Shown in pieces: positions 1-5,942 of a DNA stretch of 9,917 nt (the stretch's first letter is position 1; every line of letters begins with the position of its first letter). Source of the stretch: Pseudomonadota bacterium (lineage in GTDB: Bacteria > Pseudomonadota > Gammaproteobacteria > Xanthomonadales > Xanthomonadaceae); NCBI GenBank assembly GCA_023423605.1, contig JAFAFF010000246.1, positions 1 through 9,917 of the forward strand, in the 5' to 3' direction. Under the pieces are notes generated by a model. It was not told the origin of the DNA. It worked only from the letters and a program-made list of their open reading frames with translations, and did not search any database. Both the position numbers and the translations under genes were made by a program.

Positions 1-359
1 TAGGTCGTGCCACTGGTGCCCTGCAGGATGACGAAAGACACGCCCGTTGCCGCACTGGACGTGGCGGTGTTCTTCCACAACTCTGCATCGAAGCTTTCCG
101 CTGTTCCGTCAAAGGCCAACATGGCGCGTGTGACGCCCACACAGGAGGTGAGGTTCAGCACACTATTGGTCAGTTGGTTCTCACGGTCCACCAGCTCATT
201 GGCCTTCACGTCTGGCAGCCTCACAGGCGACACGTTCAGCACGCAGGTGCCCGGAAGCACTCTCCCGGAGATGGTGAGCGTGGCCTGGTCAGCATGGGCG
301 GCCGGGATGGCAACGGCCGTCAACAGTGTGGCGGCTGCCAGTGTTCTACGAAGTATCAT
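1..359 (-). CDS. Type 1-like fimbrial subunit, partial (C-terminus beyond the window)
   Basis: Secreted pilin-family subunit of a chaperone-usher fimbria, probably assembled by the usher encoded just upstream. The 119 visible residues begin with a good Sec signal peptide (MILRR, hydrophobic core, cleavage after AHA at residue 23). The mature protein opens with a short beta-strand segment (ATLTISGRV) typical of the donor-strand extension of fimbrial subunits. It then has the two cysteines expected for the family disulfide (C39 in GTC and C73 in TSC). The start ATG at 359 is preceded by GAGGAG (364-369 on the complement) at 4-nt spacing. It follows the usher stop by 26 bp on the same strand, so the two are probably cotranscribed. 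The reading frame is still open at base 1, so the C-terminal beta zipper motif cannot be checked. It could be a minor/adaptor subunit, a second major pilin, or a two-domain protein if it continues far past the edge. Fimbrial subunit identity is fairly sure; exact role is unknown. Confidence 0.85.
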   Translation of the reverse strand, partial: MILRRTLAAATLLTAVAIPAAHADQATLTISGRVLPGTCVLNVSPVRLPDVKANELVDRENQLTNSVLNLTSCVGVTRAMLAFDGTAESFDAELWKNTATSSAATGVSFVILQGTSGTT

Positions 360-385
360 GGTGCTCCTCGGTCGGGTGTAGGTTG

Positions 386-2950
386 TCAGGATGCGGGGGC
401 GCGGACGTCTGGATCCTGTGCTTCCGGAGCCGCGTCTTCTTCCACGCGCAGACTTTCGGGCAGCGGCTGCACGCAGCTCGCCCTCGCCCAGTACAGGCCG
501 TTTGCATCGGGCGCGTCAGGTGTCACATACGGCAGAAGACACGTCTTGCCGTGCGCGAGCCGTACGTCAAGGACACCTTCCGCCGACGCACCGCGCAGAT
601 GAATTACGCTGCCCTGGCCGACAGCGCCCCGCGGGGTGCCGTGCTCATCCAACAGCGGCGCGGCAAAGGGCAGTGGCCGGCCATCGGCGTCCACCGCTTC
701 GATGAACAGCGTACGCTCATGGCGCACGGGAAAAACGACGCGCACGATGCTGCCGGCCGTCGGCGCGACGCGACGCGACGTCTGCAGCAGCTCCACGTCC
801 ATCGGAAGTCCGGCCGGATCCAGCTCCACGCGGTTCCAGCGGTACGCACTGACGTGCGGCAGCACGGCGTGACCGTTCCGGCCGATGCGGATGTCATGCC
901 CTGCGCCGACTGTCGCGCCCTCGGCGCCACGGGCTTCCACGATCACCGCGCTGTCGCCGACAGGCTGGCCGAATGTCAGCCCGCCACGGTACAGCACGGC
1001 GCTGCCCGACAGGCTGGCATTGCTGGACCGGGTACCATCGCTGCGCGTGTAGCCCGCCGCAGCGTTGAACCAGGGTCCCTGATAGTTCAGGTAACCACCC
1101 TGGCTGGAGTGCGACGACGCCTTGCTTGCCGACAGGCTGTAGCTGAGGTTCCTGCGCTCGCCCAAGGTGCCGTTGAGACCGAGCTGTCCCTGCCCGTGCC
1201 CGTCTGCCCGGCTCATCTGTGCATGCATGCGCGGGGCAGCCGCACTGCCACCCAGCGGCATGCTGACATTGAACGCGATACGGCTGTCCGAACTGCCGTC
1301 ACCCTGCCGGTAGCGGGTTGCCACCACGCCATAGCTGGCCCACCGCCAGCTGCTCTGGAAGCTCAGCTGCACATCGTTGCGACGCCGCTGCGCATTCCAG
1401 AAGGCCACATGTCCGGCGGTCAGCGAGAGCGCGCTGCGTTCGCCGAGCCGCTGCGAAAGATTCATCTCGTACCGCTGCCGGGCCTGCAGGCCATCGCTCC
1501 AGCCATCGCGCACGGAATGCGCGGATTCGGCGAGCGTCAGGAAGTGGCGTGTGTTGTAGCGGTATGCCGCGAGGCCCACGTTCGTGCCACTGGCGTTGAT
1601 GAAACGCTGGAAGTTCAGGCGCACGCTGTTGCCGGCGGCCAAGCGGCCGTCGTGCAGCACGGAGCGTGCATGGGTGACATCCACACCGAAAGCGCCCAAC
1701 GACGTATTGATGGCACCTCCGGCCAGGCCCGACCGGTAATGCTCCGCGATCTGCACGCCGCCGATCAGCGTCATGAAATCGTTCAGGCCCCGCGCATAGG
1801 TGGCCTCCGTAAAGCGCAGCGGAAACTGGCGACCTTCGATGGTCTGCAGCCGGCCGGCAGTAACGCTGAAACGCGACGCACCTGCCCGCAGCGCCTGAGG
1901 GACCGCGGCGAAATTCAGCTGCGAGCGGCGCTCACGACCATCGGCCTCGGTCACGGTGACTTCCAGGTCGCCGCCGAAGTTGGTCGGGTAAAGGTCTTCG
2001 ATGATGAACGGTCCGGGTGCAACGTTGGACTGATGGATGATGTTGCCGTTCTGGCGCACCGTCACCACCGCGTTGGTGTCTGCGATTCCGTGGACGCGCG
2101 GTGCGTACCCCCGCAGCGAATCGGGCAGCATGCGCTCGTCCGTTTCCACGCGGATGCCGAGGAAGCCCACGGCGGGGAAAAGATCACCACGGGTGTTCGC
2201 CTCGCCCAGCAGCAGCTGGCTGTCCCACGCAGGCAGGTCACGCTGCAGCGTCGTGCCGATGCGCTGGTAGTGGCGTCCCTTTTCGGTACTGATCAGCGCG
2301 CCGCGGTGGCGTAACCGCCATGGGCCCAGGTTGAGACCGCTGACGGCACCCAGATACGTGCTGCTGGCGGACGGCAGGCGCGTGTGGTTGAGGGTGTAAT
2401 CCAGGAAACCGGCGGTCACGCCGTCGTCCCACTCCGAGCGCGGCACCAGACCACGTGCCGTCGTCTGCTGCGATGCCTGGGGGACGGAAATGGACACGCG
2501 CAGCGCGCTTACATCGAGCTCCACGCGTGCACCGTCGACGACGGCCGCCAGCTCGACGCACTCACCCGGTGCGGCCAGCAGCTGCTCGCTCAGGCCCGGC
2601 TTGAGGTCCAGCATCGGCACGAAACTGCGGGGCAGGCACAGCTCGCCCGCTCCTGCGTCCGCGTTGCCGGCCACCGGCCTGAACAGCAGGTCGAGGCTGC
2701 GCAGCAGCTCACCGTTGAGGCTGACATCCAGCGTATGGATGCCGGGTGGCAGCGATCCGCCATCGTCCGCCAGGGCGCGGGCCATCGCGCCCGCACCGAT
2801 GAGAAAGCCTTCACTGAACTCAAGCGCGGCCCTGTCCGTGGCGGGTGCGCCGACGGCCGCGGTGGTAGCGAGTGCCATCGAGATACCCAGCCCGAGACGT
2901 GCCGGACGGCAGCGGCGATGGCGTGCCGCACGAAAGCATGAAAAGCGCAT
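386..2950 (-). CDS. Fimbrial outer-membrane usher protein (PapC/FimD family)
   Basis: Forms the outer-membrane pore that recruits chaperone-subunit complexes and polymerises the fimbria. The protein is 854 residues, a usual usher length. It has an Arg/His-rich n-region and hydrophobic segment giving a signal peptide ending near residue 35 (AVGA). An N-terminal chaperone-binding domain follows (about 40-165), with a PPG..TLDVSLNG motif near 68-80 and the cysteine pair C105/C131. A long beta-barrel region (about 180-740) encloses the plug domain near 280-345 (RGYAPRVHGIA, VTVRQNG, PGPFIIEDL, GGDLEVTVTEADG), the best-conserved part of ushers. The C-terminal domains hold the expected cysteines C804 and C826. 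About 28 residues follow the last cysteine and are rich in Glu, Asp and Pro. The start ATG at 2950 has an AGGGA ribosome site (complement of 2959-2963) 8 nt upstream. The gene is transcribed away from the chaperone gene, unlike the usual colinear order. Family assignment is very secure; which fimbria type is not known. Confidence 0.97.
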   Translation of the reverse strand: MRFSCFRAARHRRCRPARLGLGISMALATTAAVGAPATDRAALEFSEGFLIGAGAMARALADDGGSLPPGIHTLDVSLNGELLRSLDLLFRPVAGNADAGAGELCLPRSFVPMLDLKPGLSEQLLAAPGECVELAAVVDGARVELDVSALRVSISVPQASQQTTARGLVPRSEWDDGVTAGFLDYTLNHTRLPSASSTYLGAVSGLNLGPWRLRHRGALISTEKGRHYQRIGTTLQRDLPAWDSQLLLGEANTRGDLFPAVGFLGIRVETDERMLPDSLRGYAPRVHGIADTNAVVTVRQNGNIIHQSNVAPGPFIIEDLYPTNFGGDLEVTVTEADGRERRSQLNFAAVPQALRAGASRFSVTAGRLQTIEGRQFPLRFTEATYARGLNDFMTLIGGVQIAEHYRSGLAGGAINTSLGAFGVDVTHARSVLHDGRLAAGNSVRLNFQRFINASGTNVGLAAYRYNTRHFLTLAESAHSVRDGWSDGLQARQRYEMNLSQRLGERSALSLTAGHVAFWNAQRRRNDVQLSFQSSWRWASYGVVATRYRQGDGSSDSRIAFNVSMPLGGSAAAPRMHAQMSRADGHGQGQLGLNGTLGERRNLSYSLSASKASSHSSQGGYLNYQGPWFNAAAGYTRSDGTRSSNASLSGSAVLYRGGLTFGQPVGDSAVIVEARGAEGATVGAGHDIRIGRNGHAVLPHVSAYRWNRVELDPAGLPMDVELLQTSRRVAPTAGSIVRVVFPVRHERTLFIEAVDADGRPLPFAAPLLDEHGTPRGAVGQGSVIHLRGASAEGVLDVRLAHGKTCLLPYVTPDAPDANGLYWARASCVQPLPESLRVEEDAAPEAQDPDVRAPAS

Positions 2951-2974
2951 GGGGTGGATCCCTGGAATGACATC

Positions 2975-3002
2975 GCGCCCTTGCGCGCTGACGAGAGGGC
3001 GC
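2975..3002. repeat. Inverted repeat in the usher leader
   Basis: GCGCCCT at 2975-2981 pairs perfectly with AGGGCGC at 2996-3002 across a 14-nt spacer, 25 nt upstream of the usher ATG and just outside its ribosome site. It could be a regulator-binding dyad or an mRNA hairpin that limits usher translation. In GC-rich DNA a 7-bp dyad can also arise by chance. Confidence 0.45.
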
Positions 3003-3054
3003 AGCCTATGTGCACCCGTTGCGGGCAGCTATACGTCGATCTTCAATTGCGCAC

Positions 3055-3071
3055 TGCGCCTCGAGGGCGCA
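3055..3071. repeat. Compact inverted repeat mid-way between the divergent fimbrial genes
   Basis: TGCGCC (3055-3060) and GGCGCA (3066-3071) are exact inverted copies flanking TCGAG. A second pair of arms, TTGCGC (3047-3052) and GCGCAA (3067-3072), overlaps it in an alternative register. Its place in the divergent promoter region makes a regulator operator possible, but no regulator gene is visible in the window to pair with it. Confidence 0.4.
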
Positions 3072-3230
3072 AGCATTCCGCCGCTCTCGCTGCAGATGGC
3101 CGCCAGGCAAGCCCCTCTGGTCTGCCAGTCATTTGAAGATTCACGCATGGCGATGCACGCCCACCGCCTCAATAATTCGGCACCACCGCAACGCCCGTGA
3201 GTCCGGCGATGCACTCTCAGGAGAAACTGG

Positions 3231-3740
3231 ATGCGTAACATTGTTTGGGTCGCGCTGTGCGCAGCGCTCGTTTCCGCGCCGGCAATGGCGGAGAAGCTGG
3301 AAATTTCCGGCGAGCTGACCACGTCGACGTGCCAGGTGAGCACCATCGGCGGCGCCGTCACGGTGCCGATGGGCAGAGTCGATCTGACTGGTGTAAATGC
3401 GGCCGAGCGCGCCGGCCAGAAGAATTTTACCGTCAGTCTGGACTGCACAGGCTCGGGCTCTTCGCAGGAGGTCGGTATTCGTTTTGGTGGCACACCCTAC
3501 GGCAGCACCGGCTATCTCGCCCTGACGGGAGGCGCGACGGCAGCTACCAACGTGGGAGTGGCCATCTATGACGCTGAAGGACGCCTGCAGAAGATCGGCG
3601 ACGATCCCGCGAGCTTCGTCACCGTACCGGCGAGCAGCAAGCAGGACCTGCGCTTCAGCGCCTGGTATGCATCGCCGGGCAGGAATGCCACCGCGGGGAC
3701 GGCCGATGCCACGGGCGATTTCGTCGTCATCTACAAGTAA
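3231..3740 (+). CDS. Type 1 fimbrial major subunit (pilin)
   Basis: Probable main structural subunit of the fimbrial shaft. It is 169 residues, a typical pilin length. A Sec signal peptide (residues 1-20, cleavage after AMA) is followed by EKLEISGEL, an alternating hydrophobic strand that would act as the donor strand in fibre assembly. Two cysteines, C34 and C72, fit the conserved pilin disulfide. The chain ends DFVVIYK, with the penultimate tyrosine typical of chaperone-usher subunits, used for chaperone recognition. The start ATG has a strong AGGAG site (3219-3223) at 7-nt spacing. It is the first gene of the plus-strand unit, with the chaperone gene starting 51 bp downstream. First position, strong ribosome site and typical size suggest the major pilin rather than a minor one; this is inference. 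Confidence 0.93.
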   Translation: MRNIVWVALCAALVSAPAMAEKLEISGELTTSTCQVSTIGGAVTVPMGRVDLTGVNAAERAGQKNFTVSLDCTGSGSSQEVGIRFGGTPYGSTGYLALTGGATAATNVGVAIYDAEGRLQKIGDDPASFVTVPASSKQDLRFSAWYASPGRNATAGTADATGDFVVIYK

Positions 3741-3791
3741 GGCGCTGTGGGGCGTGGAGAATCCGCGCACCGCCCGCAACGGAGCACCTGC

Positions 3792-4529
3792 ATGAGAGGC
3801 CACCTCGTCCGCGCCGGCTTGACAGCCTGCATGTTCACCAGCCTGTCGGCGCATGCCGCCATCGTGCTGGAAGGCACGCGGATCGTGCATGACGCCGGCA
3901 AGGGCCGCGACGTCACCCTACGGTCCACCAACCGTGGCGATCAGTCTGCATTGACACAGGTCTGGATAGACAATGGCGACAGCCACGCGCGGCCGGAGGA
4001 CGTGCAGACGCCGTTCCGGCTGACACCCTCCGAGCCGCGCCTGATTAAGGCCAACGAAGGGCAGGCCTGGCGGATCACCTACGCGCCACGGCCATCGGAG
4101 GCACCACTTCCCGCGAACCGCGAATCGCTGTTCTACTTCAACCTTCTGGATATTCCGCCAAAGCCAAGCCAGGAAGGCGGCGGCAACCTGCTTCAGTTCG
4201 CGGTGCGCAGCCGGATCAAACTCTTCCATCGACCGGCGGGCTTGCCGGGCAGGGCAGTGGACGCGGCAGGATCGTTGACGTGGCGGTATCAGGATCAAGC
4301 ACTGCAGATTGATAACCCGTCTGCCTACCACGTGACGCTGGGCTCGGTCACACTGGACGACGGTGCGAAGCTGGATGGCGACATGGTGGTTCCCGGCGGC
4401 CGCGTGACACTGGCGTTGCCTGCCGCGCAACCGATGCCGACGGCGGTGACCTTCACTTGGCTGGACGATTACGGCGCCTCGCGCCCTGGTTCGGCACGCG
4501 TGATGCATGGTGAGATCACGCACCCATGA
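3792..4529 (+). CDS. Periplasmic fimbrial chaperone (PapD/FimC family)
   Basis: Folds fimbrial subunits in the periplasm by donor-strand complementation and delivers them to the usher. It is 245 residues with a signal peptide of about 22 residues (cleavage after AHA). Two immunoglobulin-like domains are expected at about 23-145 and 150-245. The invariant subunit-anchoring residues are visible: R30 in EGTR (residue 8 of the mature chain, as in PapD) and K143 in the strand RIKLFHRP. Other family signatures are RLTPSEPRL (76-84) and ESLFYFNLLDIPPKP (111-125). The frame is open upstream to a GTG at 3747, but the ATG at 3792 is preferred: it has GGAG (3781-3784) at 7-nt spacing and puts the signal peptide at the N-terminus. 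Its stop codon overlaps the adhesin start (ATGA). It is the only chaperone seen, so it probably serves the subunits of both divergent units. Confidence 0.95.
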   Translation: MRGHLVRAGLTACMFTSLSAHAAIVLEGTRIVHDAGKGRDVTLRSTNRGDQSALTQVWIDNGDSHARPEDVQTPFRLTPSEPRLIKANEGQAWRITYAPRPSEAPLPANRESLFYFNLLDIPPKPSQEGGGNLLQFAVRSRIKLFHRPAGLPGRAVDAAGSLTWRYQDQALQIDNPSAYHVTLGSVTLDDGAKLDGDMVVPGGRVTLALPAAQPMPTAVTFTWLDDYGASRPGSARVMHGEITHP

Positions 4530-5578
4530 GTGAGCTGGGCTTCCAGAAGAGCCATGACCCGCTGCGCCGCGTGCCTGGGGATCGCCGCCTCGTCCATGGG
4601 CGGTGTCCAGACCGGATGTGGAAGGCTGCGATGCTGCTTGGCGGACTGTTGGTCGCAACGAGCGGTGCGCGAGCCAGTTGCGACGCGATTGAGCCGAACG
4701 ACAGCGCAAGCAGAGCGTTCGTGCTCCAGCACAGCACCGTCGCCGACAGCCCGCTCAACCGCTGGACCTCCGTCGGCGGGGCAGGATTCAGTGGCTGCCG
4801 GACCGTTATCGGACACGAACTCGACTACCAGCCCGGCACGCACTCGCTCACCTACGTACGCGACGTGAGCGTAGACCGCGCCACCTACCGCGCCTATCAG
4901 TGGGGGCCTGCCACGCCCCTGGTCATCTTCGGTATGACCCTCGGGCCACTGATAGGCGGTGACCCGGAACCCATTGCGGTGGAACATGCCGTACGCCTGC
5001 GAACAAGCGCCGGAGCGCGTGGCCGGTTCCGCGTATCCCTGCGCTACAGATTCATCGCGCGCGGCGGTGCCATGGAGGTCAGCGCGCCGCTGGCCATCAC
5101 GGCAAGCACCACGCACAGAAGTGCTGCCGGATTGGGAAGCATCCGCCACGCGCATGAGGCCACGGTGAGCCTTGCTCAGCTGAGCTGCACTTTGTCCGAT
5201 ACCGGTGCGACATTGCCTGACACGACGGGTGTGGATCTGCCGTCTGTCGGGAGCACCAGCACCGAGCGGACGGTACAGATGCGCCTCACCTGCCCCGCTT
5301 TTGGTCCTGAAGTGGTACTGAGCCTTGCCGATGCCAACGATTCCGGTAACCGCGGCAGCGTGCTGTCTCCCGCCGCGGATGCCACCGCGGCGGGCGTGGC
5401 CATTGAACTCCTGCGCGACGGAAACCCGGTGCGGTTCGGCCAGTCATGGACGCATCCACGCGGCCAGAATGGAACAGTGCCAGCACTAAGACTGAATGTG
5501 CGCTATCACCGCACGTCCACGACGATTTCCCCCGGGACGGTGAAGGGCCTGGCCACGCTGACCGCCAACTACCGCTGA
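4526..5578 (+). CDS. Putative two-domain fimbrial tip adhesin
   Basis: Probably the receptor-binding tip subunit of this fimbria. It is 350 residues, about twice a pilin. The C-terminal part (about 210-350) looks like a pilin domain: C221 and C256 form the expected pair, VVLSLADANDSG and GVAIELLRDG resemble pilin strands, and the chain ends LTANYR with a penultimate tyrosine. The N-terminal part (about 51-205), with C52 and C91, is not a domain I recognise; in this position it would be the receptor-binding domain. The ATG at 4526 overlaps the chaperone stop in ATGA, which favours translational coupling, but leaves a long leader before the hydrophobic stretch. The in-frame ATG at 4616 (residue 31, MWKAAMLLGGLLVATSGARA) gives a much more usual 20-residue signal peptide but has a poor ribosome site. 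True start is unsettled. Adhesin role rests on gene order, size and two-domain layout. Confidence 0.85.
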   Translation: MSELGFQKSHDPLRRVPGDRRLVHGRCPDRMWKAAMLLGGLLVATSGARASCDAIEPNDSASRAFVLQHSTVADSPLNRWTSVGGAGFSGCRTVIGHELDYQPGTHSLTYVRDVSVDRATYRAYQWGPATPLVIFGMTLGPLIGGDPEPIAVEHAVRLRTSAGARGRFRVSLRYRFIARGGAMEVSAPLAITASTTHRSAAGLGSIRHAHEATVSLAQLSCTLSDTGATLPDTTGVDLPSVGSTSTERTVQMRLTCPAFGPEVVLSLADANDSGNRGSVLSPAADATAAGVAIELLRDGNPVRFGQSWTHPRGQNGTVPALRLNVRYHRTSTTISPGTVKGLATLTANYR

Positions 5579-5761
5579 CATGAAGGCCTGACAGTCATGT
5601 CGATGACGCAGGCCAACCAGCAGGCGCAACGCTGACACCCGACCGCATCAAGGCGCCGCCGGAAATCAATACCCGTGTCCCAGCGGGCGGGGGTGCACCT
5701 TCGGCGCATGACCCTGCCTTGCGTGCCCGACCGCCTGTGCGTACCGGTACTGCTCATCGGC
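5579..5761. other. Non-coding stretch after the fimbrial genes
   Basis: No intact gene is seen here. Short open frames exist on both strands, including a 105-codon minus-strand frame that runs into the adhesin gene, but none resembles a known protein or has a good ribosome site. The plus-strand frame leading into 5762 (PVLLIG just before it) could be an earlier part of the response-regulator relic listed separately, but I cannot recognise a receiver domain with its Asp and Lys motifs. Confidence 0.4.
5585..5614 (+). terminator. Hairpin just downstream of the adhesin gene, no U-tract
   Basis: Starting 7 nt after the adhesin stop codon, GGCCTG (5585-5590) pairs with CAGGCC (5609-5614). Nested inside, GTCAT (5594-5598) pairs with ATGAC (5603-5607) around a GTCG loop. 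The hairpin ends the fimbrial transcript on the plus strand by position. There is no run of T after it, so it may be a 3'-end stabiliser or a weak terminator rather than a classical intrinsic terminator. Confidence 0.45.
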
Positions 5762-5768
5762 ATGAGCA
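5741..5768. repeat. Palindrome plus adjacent hairpin
   Basis: GTACCGGTAC (5741-5750) is a perfect 10-bp palindrome. It is followed immediately by TGCTCAT (5751-5757) and ATGAGCA (5762-5768), a perfect 7-bp stem with a CGGC loop. It lies within convergent non-coding DNA after both thiL and the adhesin gene. It could act as a structured transcript end for either strand, though no T-run flanks it. Function is unknown. Confidence 0.45.
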
Positions 5769-5942
5769 CCCGCAACGTGCATGTCGACGGCAGGGCCGGG
5801 CGTCTGGCGACTGCCGCGTTCAACGTGCTCGCTCCTTGGGCGCCATTATGGTCCCGTCCTGCATCGCCGCAGCATGCAACCGTCACTGATACAGACGGTG
5901 AGAGAACGTGGTTACCTGCTCAGTGGCGCGCAGCTGACGTGA
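5762..5942 (+). pseudogene. Decayed C-terminal winged-helix domain of an OmpR/PhoB-type response regulator
   Basis: Two pieces in different plus-strand frames resemble consecutive parts of the Trans_reg_C DNA-binding domain. In the first frame, from 5762, VHVDGRAGRLATAAFNVL resembles the family start (r.v..dGr...Lt..EF.lL). One base out of frame, from about 5832, LLGRHYGPVLHRR resembles the following helix (LL...pg.vl.R). That same frame continues after 5874 with LIQTVRERGYLLSGAQLT and a stop at 5940-5942, very like the C-terminal hairpin signature (lI.TVRG.GY.L). Compared with the family, a one-base shift is needed near 5834, and roughly 45-50 residues carrying the recognition helix are missing between HRR and LIQTVR. 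No receiver domain is recognisable upstream. The product cannot be functional as read. The stop abuts the thiL stop (5943-5945). Resemblance is by eye; chance similarity in one piece is possible, but both pieces being in the right order makes it less likely. Confidence 0.5.

Larger units (their letters stand above)
2951..3230. promoter_or_regulatory. Divergent control region between usher and pilin genes
   Basis: These 280 bp separate two divergent fimbrial genes and must contain both promoters. No convincing ORF is present. Visible structure: a perfect 7-bp inverted repeat GCGCCCT/AGGGCGC (2975-2981 and 2996-3002), which would lie in the usher 5' leader, and a compact 6-bp inverted repeat TGCGCC/GGCGCA (3055-3060 and 3066-3071) around CTCGAG. 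The sequence near the pilin gene is locally AT-rich (3169-3178, AATAAT core), which may mark a -10 box. TTGAAG at 3133-3138 is a possible -35-like hexamer, but spacing to any good -10 is poor. The pilin ribosome site AGGAG is at 3219-3223. Promoter positions are guesses; the repeats are seen directly. Confidence 0.5.

Noticed and set aside
326..2314. A 662-codon open frame on the plus strand antisense to the usher gene
   Set aside because: It lies opposite a gene with unmistakable usher motifs, has no domain resemblance, and long antisense frames are expected in GC-rich coding DNA.
3133..3176. A sigma-70 promoter for the pilin gene using TTGAAG at 3133 and the AATAAT patch at 3171
   Set aside because: The spacing is about 32 bp, far from 17, and no better partner for either element was found, so no exact promoter is claimed.
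3141..3890. A 249-codon minus-strand frame over the pilin and chaperone start
   Set aside because: It is antisense to the pilin with its signal peptide, cysteine pair and C-terminal tyrosine, and has no recognisable protein features.
4530..4868. A GTG/ATG start in another frame right after the chaperone stop, with a signal-like stretch MTRCAACLGIAAS
   Set aside because: The hydrophobic stretch is short and the rest of the frame looks random. The adhesin frame has its own good signal peptide from 4616, so a frameshifted adhesin start is not needed.
5569..5886. A 105-codon minus-strand frame in the gap after the adhesin gene
   Set aside because: It overlaps the adhesin end, lacks a clear ribosome site and has no recognisable domain. 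The opposite strand gives a better explanation as a response-regulator relic.
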